This document shows, one piece after another, positions 25,546 through 34,239 of a stretch of 64,000 nt of DNA. Positions within the stretch are counted from its first letter, which is position 1, and the number at the start of each line of letters is the position of its first letter. A program made the position numbers and the translations under genes. The notes under the pieces were generated by a model that made no database searches, was not told the DNA's origin, and saw only the letters and a program-made list of their open reading frames with translations. Source of the DNA: Bog-756 sp963710495 (GTDB taxonomy: Bacteria; Actinomycetota; Acidimicrobiia; Acidimicrobiales; RAAP-2); the NCBI GenBank assembly GCA_963710495.1, contig CAVQAI010000012.1:1-64000 (forward strand), written 5' to 3'.

Positions 25546-26679
25546 ATGGTGAGCACAGCGATCTTCGACGCTGACAGCCATTTGATGGAGACCGCGGACT
25601 GGCTGGGTTCTTTCGCTGATCCCCAGGTACGAGAGCAACTCTTGCCACTCGTTCTTGACGGGGCAGGGGCGAAGGCGACTGAGGTGATGTCAAAGCTCCC
25701 GGAATTGTGGGACGAACAGCGCCACCAAGAAATCGGCCCGGAAGTGCTCTCCGGGCCCAAGGGTTGGCTGGCCCCGGGCGCTCTTGACCCTCAAGTCCGC
25801 TCCAGGGTGCTCGATGCGCTCGGGATCACAGCACAGATGGTCTTCCCGACTTTTGCCCTCGTCCAATTTCCGCGGAGTGAAAATCCCGACATCCTCTACG
25901 GGGGCACCCAAGCTCTCAACCGGGCCATGACCACATTTTGTGCGGAGGACTCACGCCTCAAAGCTGTGGGATTTGTGCCCCTCAAAGATCCCGATCGAGC
26001 GGTCCTGGCACTCGAAGAGGCGATCGAAGAAGGGGTGGCGGCAATTTGGCTACCGTCCGATGCACCCGGAGACTTCTCACCTGCGCACACTGACCTCGAC
26101 CCGCTGTGGGCCCGGCTCGCAGAGGCAGGAATACCGTTCGTTTTGCATGTCGGAGGCGGGAAGCTGTTGCCGAAGGCATTTCACAACAACGGCCTTCCCC
26201 GTCCTCGTGACTGGTTGGGTGGCGGTGAAAACCTCCGCGCCAAGGACTTCCCCGTCGTACACCACTCCCCCGAGCGATTCCTCGCTTGCCTGGCCCTCGA
26301 TGGTGTCTTTGAACGCCACCCGACATTACGAGGAGCGGCCATCGAGTTGGGGGCGACATGGGTGCCAGGACTGTTGCGAAACGTCGACTATGCCCACAGA
26401 TCGTTTTCGAAGTTCGAACCGACGTTGAAAGCCCTACCACTACTACCGTCGGAGTATCTGCGTCGGCAGGTGCGATTCACACCCTTCCCATTCGAGGATA
26501 CCGCCTGGTTGCTCGAGCAATGTGGGCCTGAGTTGTTCATGTTCTCGACCGACTATCCCCATCCCGAAGGCGGTCGGCGGCCGTTTGAGATATTTGGTGA
26601 CGCTGTATCGACGTGCGACGAATCGACTCATGAGCGATTCTTCTGGCGGAACGGGGCCGAACTGCTCGGGTTGGTCTAG
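25546..26679 (+). CDS. Amidohydrolase-related TIM-barrel metal hydrolase
   Basis: 377 residues of the amidohydrolase_2 (ACMSD-like) family. Metal-site motifs: DADSHLME at residues 8-15 in place of HxH, the strand-5 His in FVLHVGGG, the His pair in VVHHSPERF, and the terminal Asp in FSTDYPHPEGG. Family members decarboxylate or hydrolyse aromatic and amido acids. GGGGGTG lies just upstream of the ATG. Single gene; substrate unknown. Confidence 0.88.
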   Translation: MVSTAIFDADSHLMETADWLGSFADPQVREQLLPLVLDGAGAKATEVMSKLPELWDEQRHQEIGPEVLSGPKGWLAPGALDPQVRSRVLDALGITAQMVFPTFALVQFPRSENPDILYGGTQALNRAMTTFCAEDSRLKAVGFVPLKDPDRAVLALEEAIEEGVAAIWLPSDAPGDFSPAHTDLDPLWARLAEAGIPFVLHVGGGKLLPKAFHNNGLPRPRDWLGGGENLRAKDFPVVHHSPERFLACLALDGVFERHPTLRGAAIELGATWVPGLLRNVDYAHRSFSKFEPTLKALPLLPSEYLRRQVRFTPFPFEDTAWLLEQCGPELFMFSTDYPHPEGGRRPFEIFGDAVSTCDESTHERFFWRNGAELLGLV

Positions 26680-27063
26680 CGGACCGGCCAGGAACACCGG
26701 AGTGCCGGGGGTTGCCCTGCATTAGAGCCGCCGGGGGCGGGACGGTTGCCAGCATGCCCGACGCCCACACCTTCACGTCGGTCGTCGGGGCGAGCGACCC
26801 CGGCCCACGTCAATCGGACGGGACGTCACATCAGAGTTCTGAGTACGTCAAATCGCCGATCGCGAACTGCGCTCGGTCCTCAGCTTGAGGCTGAGATCGT
26901 GCCCGGGAGATAGGCAGGTTGGATCATCCGAGCCGATCAGCCGGTAGTCCCAGGCCCGGCGCGCCCGACTTGTTGTTGTGTTCGGCGATCCAGGCGAACC
27001 GCCATTGCTCATTCTTGAAGCCGAGGCAAGAATCCGACACGACGGATCAAAGCAGACGAGCTG
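26680..27063. other. 384-bp stretch without a recognisable gene
   Basis: No frame with family features on either strand. It lies between two plus-strand hydrolase genes and may hold a promoter for the second. Confidence 0.4.
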
Positions 27064-28398
27064 ATGAGCTCACTCGCACCCTCGAGTCGCCTTGACGTCT
27101 GCGCTCGGTACCGGCATCGTTGGACCGTGAACAACGAGACCAACTCCACAAGGACGGCCGGACCCGAGGCTTTAGGGAAATCGGCGGTGGCACGAGACCG
27201 CCAGGAGGTCGCTCCGGGCGTCCACTTCCTTGCCGGTTTCGGCAACACCACGATTCTCGTTGGAACCGATGGGGCGGCAGTCGTTGATCCGGGACTTTTC
27301 ACGAACGGTCCCCGCGTAGTCGAGGAGTTGAGGCGGCTCACGGATCTTCCCGTTCGCTATGTGATCTACACGCACGGTCACTACGACCACACGTTCGGTA
27401 CTCCAGCCATTCTCGATGACGCTGCATCGAGAGGGCTCGAGCCACCCGAAATCGTGGGTCATGTCAATGTCGCCAAGCGGTTCGAGCGGTACGCCAAAAC
27501 GGCGGGGCATCTGGCCGCGACATTCGATGCTCAGTTCGCCAACTGGGGTGCAAACGGGGGAGACGTCGTCCGCAAAGCTCGGTACTTCCCACCGACTCTT
27601 GCTTACGAGGACCGCCTCCTTCTCGATGGACTTGGCGATCTAGCACTGGAGTGCCGGCATGGGCTCGGCGAGACGGACGATCACACCTGGATCTGGATCG
27701 CCGGTCCCAAAATCATCGTCGGTGGGGACTTCATCGTGTCGTCTCTTCCTAACGCCGGCACTCCGTTCCGAGTGCAGCGCTACGTCCTGGAGTGGGCGGA
27801 AACCCTCGAAGAGATGGCGGATCTCGAACCATCCGCCATCATCTCCGGTCATGGGGGTGTCTTCCGAGATCACGCCCAGGAGATGGTGCTCACGACGGCC
27901 AAGGCGCTCCGCGTCCTCGACGGAGAGGTTGTTCGCCGCCTGAATGCGGGTCAATGGCAAGAGCAGATCCTCAACGAAGTTGAACTACCTGAGGACCTCG
28001 CATCGAGCTCGTACCTCCAACCCCTCTACGGATGCACGGCGTTCGTGGTTCGCGATCTCCTACGGCGCTATATGGGTTGGTACGACGGCAACCCTTCGAT
28101 GCTCTTCCCGAGCACCCGGGCCGAGATCGCAAAGGAAGTGGTGGCCATTGCCGGGGGTCCCGATGGGATCCTTGAGCGGGCGCGAGCCCTGCACGAGTCG
28201 GACGAAATTCAGGACATTCAGCGGGCTCTTCACCTCGTGGACTTTGTCCTGTTCGACGGCTCCGGGCTTGTGTCGGAAGCCCGCAGCCTGAAGGCGGAGC
28301 TCCTCGAGGCCCGTTCGAGGCAGGAGCGATCCTTCGTGGCGCACAACATTCTCGCGTCTGCGGCAGCCTTGGAGCGAAGCGGTCAGCCATCCGTCTGA
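27064..28398 (+). CDS. Metallo-beta-lactamase-fold hydrolase (alkylsulfatase-like)
   Basis: 444 residues. The binuclear zinc motif is THGHYDHTFG (H104, H106, D108, H109), with further ligands in HGLGETDDHTW and SGHGGVF. The N-terminal GFGNTTILVGTDGAAVVDPG and the helical region after the fold (residues about 270-430) match alkylsulfatase / SdsA-related MBL proteins, which have a dimerisation helix domain, although the C-terminal SCP2-like domain of true SdsA is absent. No signal peptide. The start is uncertain: a GTG at 27127 would remove a poorly conserved 21 residues. A strong hairpin 120 bp downstream probably ends the transcript. Confidence 0.86.
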   Translation: MSSLAPSSRLDVCARYRHRWTVNNETNSTRTAGPEALGKSAVARDRQEVAPGVHFLAGFGNTTILVGTDGAAVVDPGLFTNGPRVVEELRRLTDLPVRYVIYTHGHYDHTFGTPAILDDAASRGLEPPEIVGHVNVAKRFERYAKTAGHLAATFDAQFANWGANGGDVVRKARYFPPTLAYEDRLLLDGLGDLALECRHGLGETDDHTWIWIAGPKIIVGGDFIVSSLPNAGTPFRVQRYVLEWAETLEEMADLEPSAIISGHGGVFRDHAQEMVLTTAKALRVLDGEVVRRLNAGQWQEQILNEVELPEDLASSSYLQPLYGCTAFVVRDLLRRYMGWYDGNPSMLFPSTRAEIAKEVVAIAGGPDGILERARALHESDEIQDIQRALHLVDFVLFDGSGLVSEARSLKAELLEARSRQERSFVAHNILASAAALERSGQPSV

Positions 28399-28518
28399 CC
28401 CCTGTCGGTTGGCGTGGAGGTTCTGTTCATAGGACACGCCAAGGGGTCCCAATTGCTCGAGGTGGGGACACGAGAGTCCGGCCGACCCTTCGAAGGCGGA
28501 TCCCCAAGTGGTGGCTCA

Positions 28519-28556
28519 CGAAAGAACCCCACCTCAATAGAGGCGGGGTTCTTTCG
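28519..28556. terminator. Strong hairpin, probably bidirectional terminator
   Basis: Arms CGAAAGAACCCC and GGGGTTCTTTCG pair perfectly over 12 bp, extended inside by CCTC/GAGG around AATA. The A-rich left and T-rich right flanks of the GC core suit termination in either direction. It follows the MBL-fold gene and precedes the IS110 element. Confidence 0.75.
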
Positions 28557-28887
28557 TAACGATTTTCCGGACCAATGCGGCACTTCGGAAATGAGCGGGG
28601 TGCGGCGATCGCGGTAGTAAGCAGCCGACGCTAGGCGGGCCGGAATCTGCCCCCCCGATCCGGCAACTTGTTTAGATCCACCTTGGGAGTCCGAGGGTCT
28701 GAGATCGTCGGACGTTGAGCTCAGTGGGTTCGCTCGCTATCCGGCTGCCGTCGTCTCTGGCGTTCTGGCTCACGAACGGCCTGCGACCCGCTGGGTTCAC
28801 CCGGTGAGGAAGTGGCTCAAGAGAGGTTTGCTCAGCCGGTAGTTGCATTGCCCTCCTCACCACGCCAACCACACGTGAGGAGGAACT
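28557..28887. other. Non-coding left flank of IS110 element 1
   Basis: 331 bp with no coding frame, ending in the strong ribosome binding site GAGGAGG before the transposase GTG. In IS110-group elements the left non-coding end encodes the bridge RNA; this stretch is the place to look for it, but I cannot fix the element boundary or fold the RNA by eye. Confidence 0.4.
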
Positions 28888-30174
28888 GTGCAAGACGTAT
28901 TGATAAGCGTGGACCCGCACAAGGCCAGCAACACCCTGGCCGTGCTCGACCCGGCGACCAAGACCCCGATCGATGGAGCTCGGTTCGCCAACACCACGAA
29001 GGGCTATCGAGCGCTGATGGCCTTCGCCCAGCGATGGGACAACCGTCGCTGGGCGGTCGAAGGGTGCCATGGGGCAGGGCGGTCGTTGGCCCAGCGCTTG
29101 GTGGCCGCCGGGGAGGTGGTGCTCGATGTGCCGGCCAAGCTGGCCGCCCGGGTGCGGGTGTTCTCGACCGGCCATGGTCGAAAGACCGATCGGGATGACG
29201 CCATCTCCGTCGGCTTGGCCGCCCTCGATGGCGAAGGCGTGGCCCCAGTGGCCGAGGACGGCGCGACCACGAGCCTCCGACTCCTGAGCGACCGCCGTGA
29301 CGAGCTGGTGGCCCTACGCACCCAAGCCGTCTGCCGGCTGCACCGGCTGTTGGTGGAGCTCACCCCCGGAGGCATGGCCAGCGAGCTGAGCGCTAAGAAG
29401 GCAGCATCGGTCCTGGTCAGGTTGCGCCCCGAAGGTGAGGTGGCCCAAGTCCGGTTCCAGCTGGCTTCCGAGCATCTGGCCGACATCGAGGCCATCGATG
29501 CCAAGCTCAAGACGAGCGGCGCCCAGATCACCGCCCTGGTGCAGGCCACCAGCACGAGCCTGGTCGACCTCTACGGGGTCGGGCCGGTGATCGCCGGACG
29601 GATCTTGGCCGAAGTGGACGACGTGACCCGATTCCCGACCAAGGACCACTTCGCCTCATACAACGGAACCGCCCCGATCGACGCATCCTCGGGCGACCAG
29701 GTCCGTCACCGCCTGTCACGGGCAGGGAACCGGCGGCTCAACCACGCCCTCCACATGATGGCGGTGACCCAGCTGCGTCAGACGGAGACGCTCGGACGGG
29801 CCTACTACGAGCGCAAGCGGCTCGAGGGCAAGACCCCGAAGGAGGCCCTGCGCTGCCTGAAGCGCCGGCTCTCCGACATCGTCTACTACCAACTCGTTGC
29901 CGACAGCCGAGGCAGAATCGAGGGGTGCGGATCACCTACAACCGCCACGCCGACGCCGTCTACGTCCATCTCACCGAAGAGGAGCTCCCACCCGGTCCGA
30001 CGGCAAGCATCAAGGCCCAGCCGCCCGAAGGCATCCAAGCGTTCGTCGTACTCGACTGGAAGGACAACCGCCTCGTCGGCATCGAAGTCCTCGACGCAAG
30101 CTCCCGGCTCCCGCAAGACCTCCTCGACGGTGCGGAGACCATCGACTGACAGGCGCAGTTCCCTCGTCTCTTGA
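28888..30174 (+). CDS. IS110-family transposase, reading past its normal end
   Basis: DEDD transposase of an IS110-type element. The RuvC-like domain has SVDPHKASN, the Glu in RRWAVEGCHG and the Asp pair in KTDRDDA. The C-terminal Tnp_20 domain has LVDLYGVGPVIAGRILAEVD, ASYNGTAPIDASSGDQ with the catalytic Ser region, and RLSRAGNRRLNHALHMM. Family homology ends near SDIVYYQLVADS (about 29910). The remaining 85 codons are Ser/Pro/Thr/Arg-rich and are an out-of-phase reading of the DUF2283 gene at 29925-30149, so the native stop seems lost. Good ribosome binding site GAGGAGG. Confidence 0.9.
   Translation: MQDVLISVDPHKASNTLAVLDPATKTPIDGARFANTTKGYRALMAFAQRWDNRRWAVEGCHGAGRSLAQRLVAAGEVVLDVPAKLAARVRVFSTGHGRKTDRDDAISVGLAALDGEGVAPVAEDGATTSLRLLSDRRDELVALRTQAVCRLHRLLVELTPGGMASELSAKKAASVLVRLRPEGEVAQVRFQLASEHLADIEAIDAKLKTSGAQITALVQATSTSLVDLYGVGPVIAGRILAEVDDVTRFPTKDHFASYNGTAPIDASSGDQVRHRLSRAGNRRLNHALHMMAVTQLRQTETLGRAYYERKRLEGKTPKEALRCLKRRLSDIVYYQLVADSRGRIEGCGSPTTATPTPSTSISPKRSSHPVRRQASRPSRPKASKRSSYSTGRTTASSASKSSTQAPGSRKTSSTVRRPSTDRRSSLVS
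29925..30149 (+). CDS. DUF2283 family protein
   Basis: 74 residues, complete for DUF2283: RITYNRHADAVYVHLTEEEL, then VVLDWKDNRLVGIEVLDASS and LPQDLL. Family function is unknown; members are often found near toxin-antitoxin genes or DUF4258 partners. Its GTG start lies 15 bp after the last transposase-like codons, and the whole gene is overlapped in another frame by the extended transposase frame. It may have lost its own promoter to the IS. Confidence 0.75.
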   Translation: MRITYNRHADAVYVHLTEEELPPGPTASIKAQPPEGIQAFVVLDWKDNRLVGIEVLDASSRLPQDLLDGAETID

Positions 30175-30279
30175 CAGAGAGGAACCGTTCTGGGGCACCG
30201 ATTGCCGGTGCTAATGCGGCGTGTTAGACCGTTTGCAGGCGAAATAGGTACGGCTTGGAGGCCCTCACGGGAGGTCGGC

Positions 30280-31158
30280 ATGCACCGAATCGGACGGCTG
30301 ACGGTCGCTGCCTTTAGTTTCGTGACGCTGCTTGGGGGGCTTCTCCTCGGCTCGGCCATGGCCACTCCGGCGGGAGCATCCACGACGATCGGACAAACGG
30401 GGGCCGACGCGTCCATAGGCTGTTTCGGCGGTGCCACCTCCCAGGTGCAGGTTTCCACTGGATCGGGCGTCCCCAGCTACGTCGTACCGAGTGGGATCAA
30501 CGAGCTCACCTCGTGGAGTGCCCAGGGTGATTTTAGGAACACGATTCTGGCCTTTGAGGTCTGGCGACCTACGACCGCCCCCAGCACGTACGTGTTGGTG
30601 GGAGTGAGCCCGCCGGAGACGGTCCTTGCCAACACCCTCACCACGTTTGCTCTGACGCCGCCGATTCCCGTGCAGCCCGGAGATGTCTTGGGTCAGTTGA
30701 GCACTGAGTTTTCCGACTTCTGCTTTGTGACAGGATCTGGTCCGCCGGGGGATGTCGTCGGGTCGGCGCCGACCGATCCGACGACACTGCCGGTACCGGG
30801 GACGACCGTCGAGTTCACGGATCGAGCCTTCGCCGAGCTCAACATGGCTGCTGCCGGGATCTTTGTGTCGATGCCGACTCCGGTTATCACCACTACGTCG
30901 CTCCCGGCTGCCACTGTGGGGATTCCCTATTCCTTCCAGCTTCAGGCCACCGGGGGAACTCCGCCCTACACCTGGAATAAGTACGGCCCGGTCGGAAGCG
31001 GTACCTTGCCGATCAGTCTCCGCATCTCAAAGAGCGGTCTTATCTCCGGTATTCCCAAACGAGCCGGTACATTCACCATCGTTGTCAAGTGTCTGGACAC
31101 GACTCACTCGCACAAGACCCAGGCGACGCAGGAACTCACACTCGCCGTCAATCCATAG
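30280..31158 (+). CDS. Secreted protein with C-terminal putative Ig (He_PIG-like) domain
   Basis: 292 residues from the ATG at 30280 (GGGAGG upstream). Signal peptide LTVAAFSFVTLLGGLLLGSA with cleavage near TPAGAS. The middle, about residues 35-190, is an orphan beta-rich domain with two Cys. The last 90 residues are a putative Ig / cadherin-like repeat: TTSLPAATVGIPYSFQLQAT, GGTPPYTW, GLISGIPKRAGTFTIVV. Such domains occur in actinobacterial surface proteins and also at the C-terminus of the Kelch protein near 60 kb. No anchor motif, so probably released. Confidence 0.8.
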   Translation: MHRIGRLTVAAFSFVTLLGGLLLGSAMATPAGASTTIGQTGADASIGCFGGATSQVQVSTGSGVPSYVVPSGINELTSWSAQGDFRNTILAFEVWRPTTAPSTYVLVGVSPPETVLANTLTTFALTPPIPVQPGDVLGQLSTEFSDFCFVTGSGPPGDVVGSAPTDPTTLPVPGTTVEFTDRAFAELNMAAAGIFVSMPTPVITTTSLPAATVGIPYSFQLQATGGTPPYTWNKYGPVGSGTLPISLRISKSGLISGIPKRAGTFTIVVKCLDTTHSHKTQATQELTLAVNP

Positions 31159-31400
31159 GCGGTTTCCACACGCCCGAATGTGCCTGGTTGAGACTTCTTG
31201 GCAGACGCTCGACTGGTTCGTAGCGTTCAGAGGTCCAGACGGGATAGCTCTCGATGTGCCTGCCGTCAGCTCGGTCGACTGGCTTTCTAACGAGTGGCTC
31301 CCCGGCTGGACCTTGCCGCGGGTGGCTCGAAAGAGGAACGTGCACGAGATCCCAACCAGGAGTGCCCCCGCGTCCCTAACCGACGACGAAGGAGGAGCTG

Positions 31401-32424
31401 ATGACGGTGATCATCGGGATCGACCCTCACAAGGCATCCCATACGGCCGTGGCCATCGGGCCGGACGAAGAACGACTGGCCGAGATCAAGGTCCGGGCCA
31501 CCTGCCAGCAGACGGCGCGGTTGCTGGCCTGGGCGGAGCCTCTCGGTGAGCGCACCTGGGCCGTCGAGTCCGCTGGAGGGCTCGGCTACCTGCTGTCCCA
31601 GCAGTTGGTCGGAGCCGGTGAGCGGGTCCTCGATGTGCCGGCAACGTTGGCCTCGAGAGTTCGGGTTCTCGGCACTGGGAGGTCGAACAAGAACGATCCG
31701 AACGATGCGCTCTCGGTGGCCATCGCCGCCCTCCGCTCCCCGGGCCTCCGTTCGGTCGAGATCGGCCGACCATCGGGAGGTGCTCCGTCTCCTGGCCAAG
31801 CGGAACCACGAGATCGGGAGGCTTCGCAACATCGTGGTGTCCCGGCTGCACGCCGCGCTGGCCAACCTCTCACCAGGCGGAATCTCCAAGGAACTCAACG
31901 CTTCTGACGCCGTGCGGCTGTTCAACGACTTCCAACCGATCACCCCGGTGGAGCGGGTCCGATACGACCTGGCCCACGAGCTGCTCGACGATGTTGAGCG
32001 ACTCGATGTGCAGCTGAAGGAGTCGCACCGGCGCATCAAGACGGCGGTGAAAGCATCAGGAACGTCGCTGACGGACCTCTATGGGGTCGGCCCCATCCTG
32101 GCCTGCGAGCTGATCGGGTACACCGGCGATGTGTCTCGGTTCACCAACCGAGACCAGTTCGCCTCCTATGCCGGTGTGGCCCCCATCGAGCTCTCCTCGG
32201 GAGGCAGGACTGTCCATCGTCTGAGCCGCCGAGGCAATCGCCTGCTGAATCACGCCGTCCACATGGTGGCCATCTGTCAGATCCGCCAGACGGACTCCGA
32301 GGGGCGGGCCTACTTCGAGCGCAAAGTTGCCCAGGGCAAGACCAAGAGGGAGGCCATTCGGTCGCTGAAGCGACACGTCAGCAACGCCGTCTATCGGCAG
32401 CTCCTCATCGACGCACAGAAGTAG
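31401..32424 (+). pseudogene. IS110-family transposase, frameshifted
   Basis: The ATG at 31401 has a strong ribosome binding site (GAAGGAGGAG). The first frame carries the RuvC-like half (IGIDPHKASHTAVAIG, ERTWAVESAGG, NDPNDALSVAIAAL) and loses homology after about 31765. The second frame continues ADHREVLRLLAKRNHEIGRL through the Tnp_20 half (LTDLYGVGPILACELIGYTG, IELSSGGRTVHRLSRRGNR) to AQK at 32424. IS110 transposases do not use programmed frameshifting, so this copy is inactive unless the indel is a read error. Confidence 0.88.
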
Positions 32425-32612
32425 GGGCCCGGGAGGACAAACGGGAACGACTCGTGGCCTGCGTGACCGGCTCTGCACCCTGGCGACCGGCTCTTCGGCG
32501 AAGTCACTCCCGGACCCACCAAACCTTAGGCATCTGTGTCCTCGAGGGCACGTGGACTCAGCGCGCCCGCAAGTACCTGGAAACACCCTCTTGACTCAAA
32601 GAGGATTCGTTG
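31401..32612 (+). mobile_element. IS110-family element 2, right end defined to about 32612
   Basis: The transposase is followed by 188 bp of non-coding DNA (32425-32612) that is conserved in the remnant at 104-295, including the exact 25-bp match at its far end with a CCTCTT-GACTCA-AAGAGG hairpin. That conservation defines the right part of the element. The left end lies somewhere in 31159-31400, a 240-bp non-coding stretch. A conserved 3' non-coding region is where IS1111-group members encode their guide RNA. Confidence 0.7.
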
Positions 32613-32764
32613 TGGGCGAGGCAACTTTCGCGAGCACGGACAAGACCGAGCCTCCAGACCCCGCTGAAATCCGAAGAGCCACCAATGCACGATGGCCGGC
32701 GAATCGGTCCGAAACTGTCGAGCTATGCCAGTCCAGGCACGACGGGCTCCTATAGAGCCGTTTG
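32613..32764. other. Right flank of IS110 element 2
   Basis: No gene seen. The first 25 bp (GGGCGAGGCAACTTTCGCGA) resemble the reverse complement of the tail of palindromic repeat copy 1, which also abuts the IS remnant; see findings. Confidence 0.4.
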
Positions 32765-33514
32765 CTACTTGACCAGAAGTGGCTTGAGGGCCGTTATCGA
32801 GCCGTCGGTTCCGATGCACACAGCGCCCTTGGCCGAACCCGGGAGCGCCTTGAGGCCGTCCCCGGTGTCGGAGGTGACCGTGGCGGTGAAGCTCTCGGCG
32901 GTGGGTTCGCTGGATGCGTTCTTGACGTAACCCGGGCACTTCTTCGCGGTCGCAGGAGTCAACGTTGGAGCTCCGATCGTGATACTTCCACCAGAGACCC
33001 AAGGAATGGTCCCGCCGGCTGCGAGCGTTAGAGAACTCACGGCCACCGAGCCGCCCCCGGTATGGCCCCCGCTGCACCCGCTCACCGACACGGTGGTAGC
33101 CGCATTCCCCGTGAGTGTCGTGCACACGATGTTGCTCGACGTCCACGAAGCTTTGACCGCCTTCAACAGGGTGATCGAGCCGTCCGTCCCAATGCACACC
33201 TCACCGCTGAGTGTCGCTGGGACCAGTATGCCGTCACCGGTGTCCCCGGTTATCGTGGCCGCGAAGCTCTCGGCGGCCGGTTCGCTGGATGCGTTCTTGA
33301 CGTAGCCCGGGCACTTCTTGGCGCTCAGGGGAGTGAGCGCTGGCGCACCGATCGTGGTGGTCGTACCGGAGACCCAAGGGATGGTCCCGCCGGCTGCGAG
33401 CGTTAGAGAACTCACCGCCATCGAGCCGCCCCCGGTGCGGCCCCCCGTGCACCCACTGAGAGTAACGGTGCTCGAAGCGTTTCCGGTGAGCGAGGAACAC
33501 TGGAGCTTTCCAGC
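32765..33514. repeat. 375-bp direct tandem duplication inside the secreted protein gene
   Basis: Matching stretches such as GGTTCGCTGGATGCGTTCTT occur at 32904 and 33279, exactly 375 bp apart. Long blocks are identical or nearly so, including third codon positions. Confidence 0.8.
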
Positions 33515-33598
33515 TGCACCAGCCGTGCCGGCGAATCCCAGGGTGAGACCGGCGATCGGTATCAGAATGGCCGCAACCGTTAACAATATTCGTCGCAT
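32765..33598 (-). CDS. Secreted protein of two tandem 125-residue repeats
   Basis: 277 residues from the ATG at 33598 (GAAGGGGAAG upstream). Signal peptide RRILLTVAAILIPIAGLTLG, cleavage near AGAAG. The mature protein is two copies of a 125-residue domain: C-x-x-LTGNA(S/A)(S/T)TV, SGC(T/S)GG(R/H)TGGGS, SSLTLAAGGTIPWVSG, KKCPGYVKNASSEP and CIGTDGSIT. Each copy has four Cys. No known family recognised. The copies are offset by exactly 375 bp and are very similar at DNA level, pointing to recent duplication. Probably an extracellular beta-rich protein. Confidence 0.78.
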   Translation of the reverse strand: MRRILLTVAAILIPIAGLTLGFAGTAGAAGKLQCSSLTGNASSTVTLSGCTGGRTGGGSMAVSSLTLAAGGTIPWVSGTTTTIGAPALTPLSAKKCPGYVKNASSEPAAESFAATITGDTGDGILVPATLSGEVCIGTDGSITLLKAVKASWTSSNIVCTTLTGNAATTVSVSGCSGGHTGGGSVAVSSLTLAAGGTIPWVSGGSITIGAPTLTPATAKKCPGYVKNASSEPTAESFTATVTSDTGDGLKALPGSAKGAVCIGTDGSITALKPLLVK

Positions 33599-34239
33599 GG
33601 CTTCCCCTTCTTTCGTTCCGGGGATTATCCGAACGGGCATCCCCTCCTGCGTGGCCAACCGTACCTGGGGCCAACAAGCGTTCGCTTGTTCCTGGGAATC
33701 ACCTTTGATTCACCTGAGAGTGCTTGGCATCGGTCCAGATCAGCGCCAGGTCTCGACGCCGGACGACGTAACACGAAAGGCCGCCCACAAGAGGGTCCAC
33801 CCCTGTCGATGACCCCGAGGCGGCAAAGACTCTGACTCCGTTTGGTCGAGGCCCATGCCCCAACAGTGCGCATTTGGAGCTCAATTCAAATCGGCCGCGC
33901 TGACAAACGATCCGCGAGCTGCTGCTGTTGAACTCGCAGAGCTGCCCGCAGCCGCTCGCGCTGAGACTCGACGGGCCCGGTGGGTGCTCGAGGTCGTCTC
34001 CGTCTCATCCAAGTCAGCCTGACCCCCCGGTCTTCCCTTCGGGGCATTCGGCCTCCCGGTCGAGCGGGCCCGGCGAGCCTTCGAGCCTGAAAGTCAACAG
34101 AAAGTCAAGAGGATTGACAGCGGGCTTTGACGTGCCGCATAGCTCGTTGCTGTCTCGTCAGAAAATCCCTAAAGGTCCACCGGATTGCGGCCGATCCACG
34201 CACTAGGGGAGCACCTTCAGGCTATGGAAGGGGGGCCCC
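33599..34239. other. 641-bp divergent intergenic region
   Basis: Between two divergent secreted-protein genes. It should hold both promoters; no operator, RNA or coding frame is recognisable. Confidence 0.4.

Noticed and set aside
29925..30174. Ser/Thr/Pro-rich transposase tail as a real extra domain
   Set aside because: It is the shifted reading of a complete DUF2283 gene.
31401..32424. Programmed frameshift in the IS110 transposase
   Set aside because: Programmed frameshifting belongs to IS3/IS1-type elements; there is no slippery run or pseudoknot at the break and no IS110 precedent.
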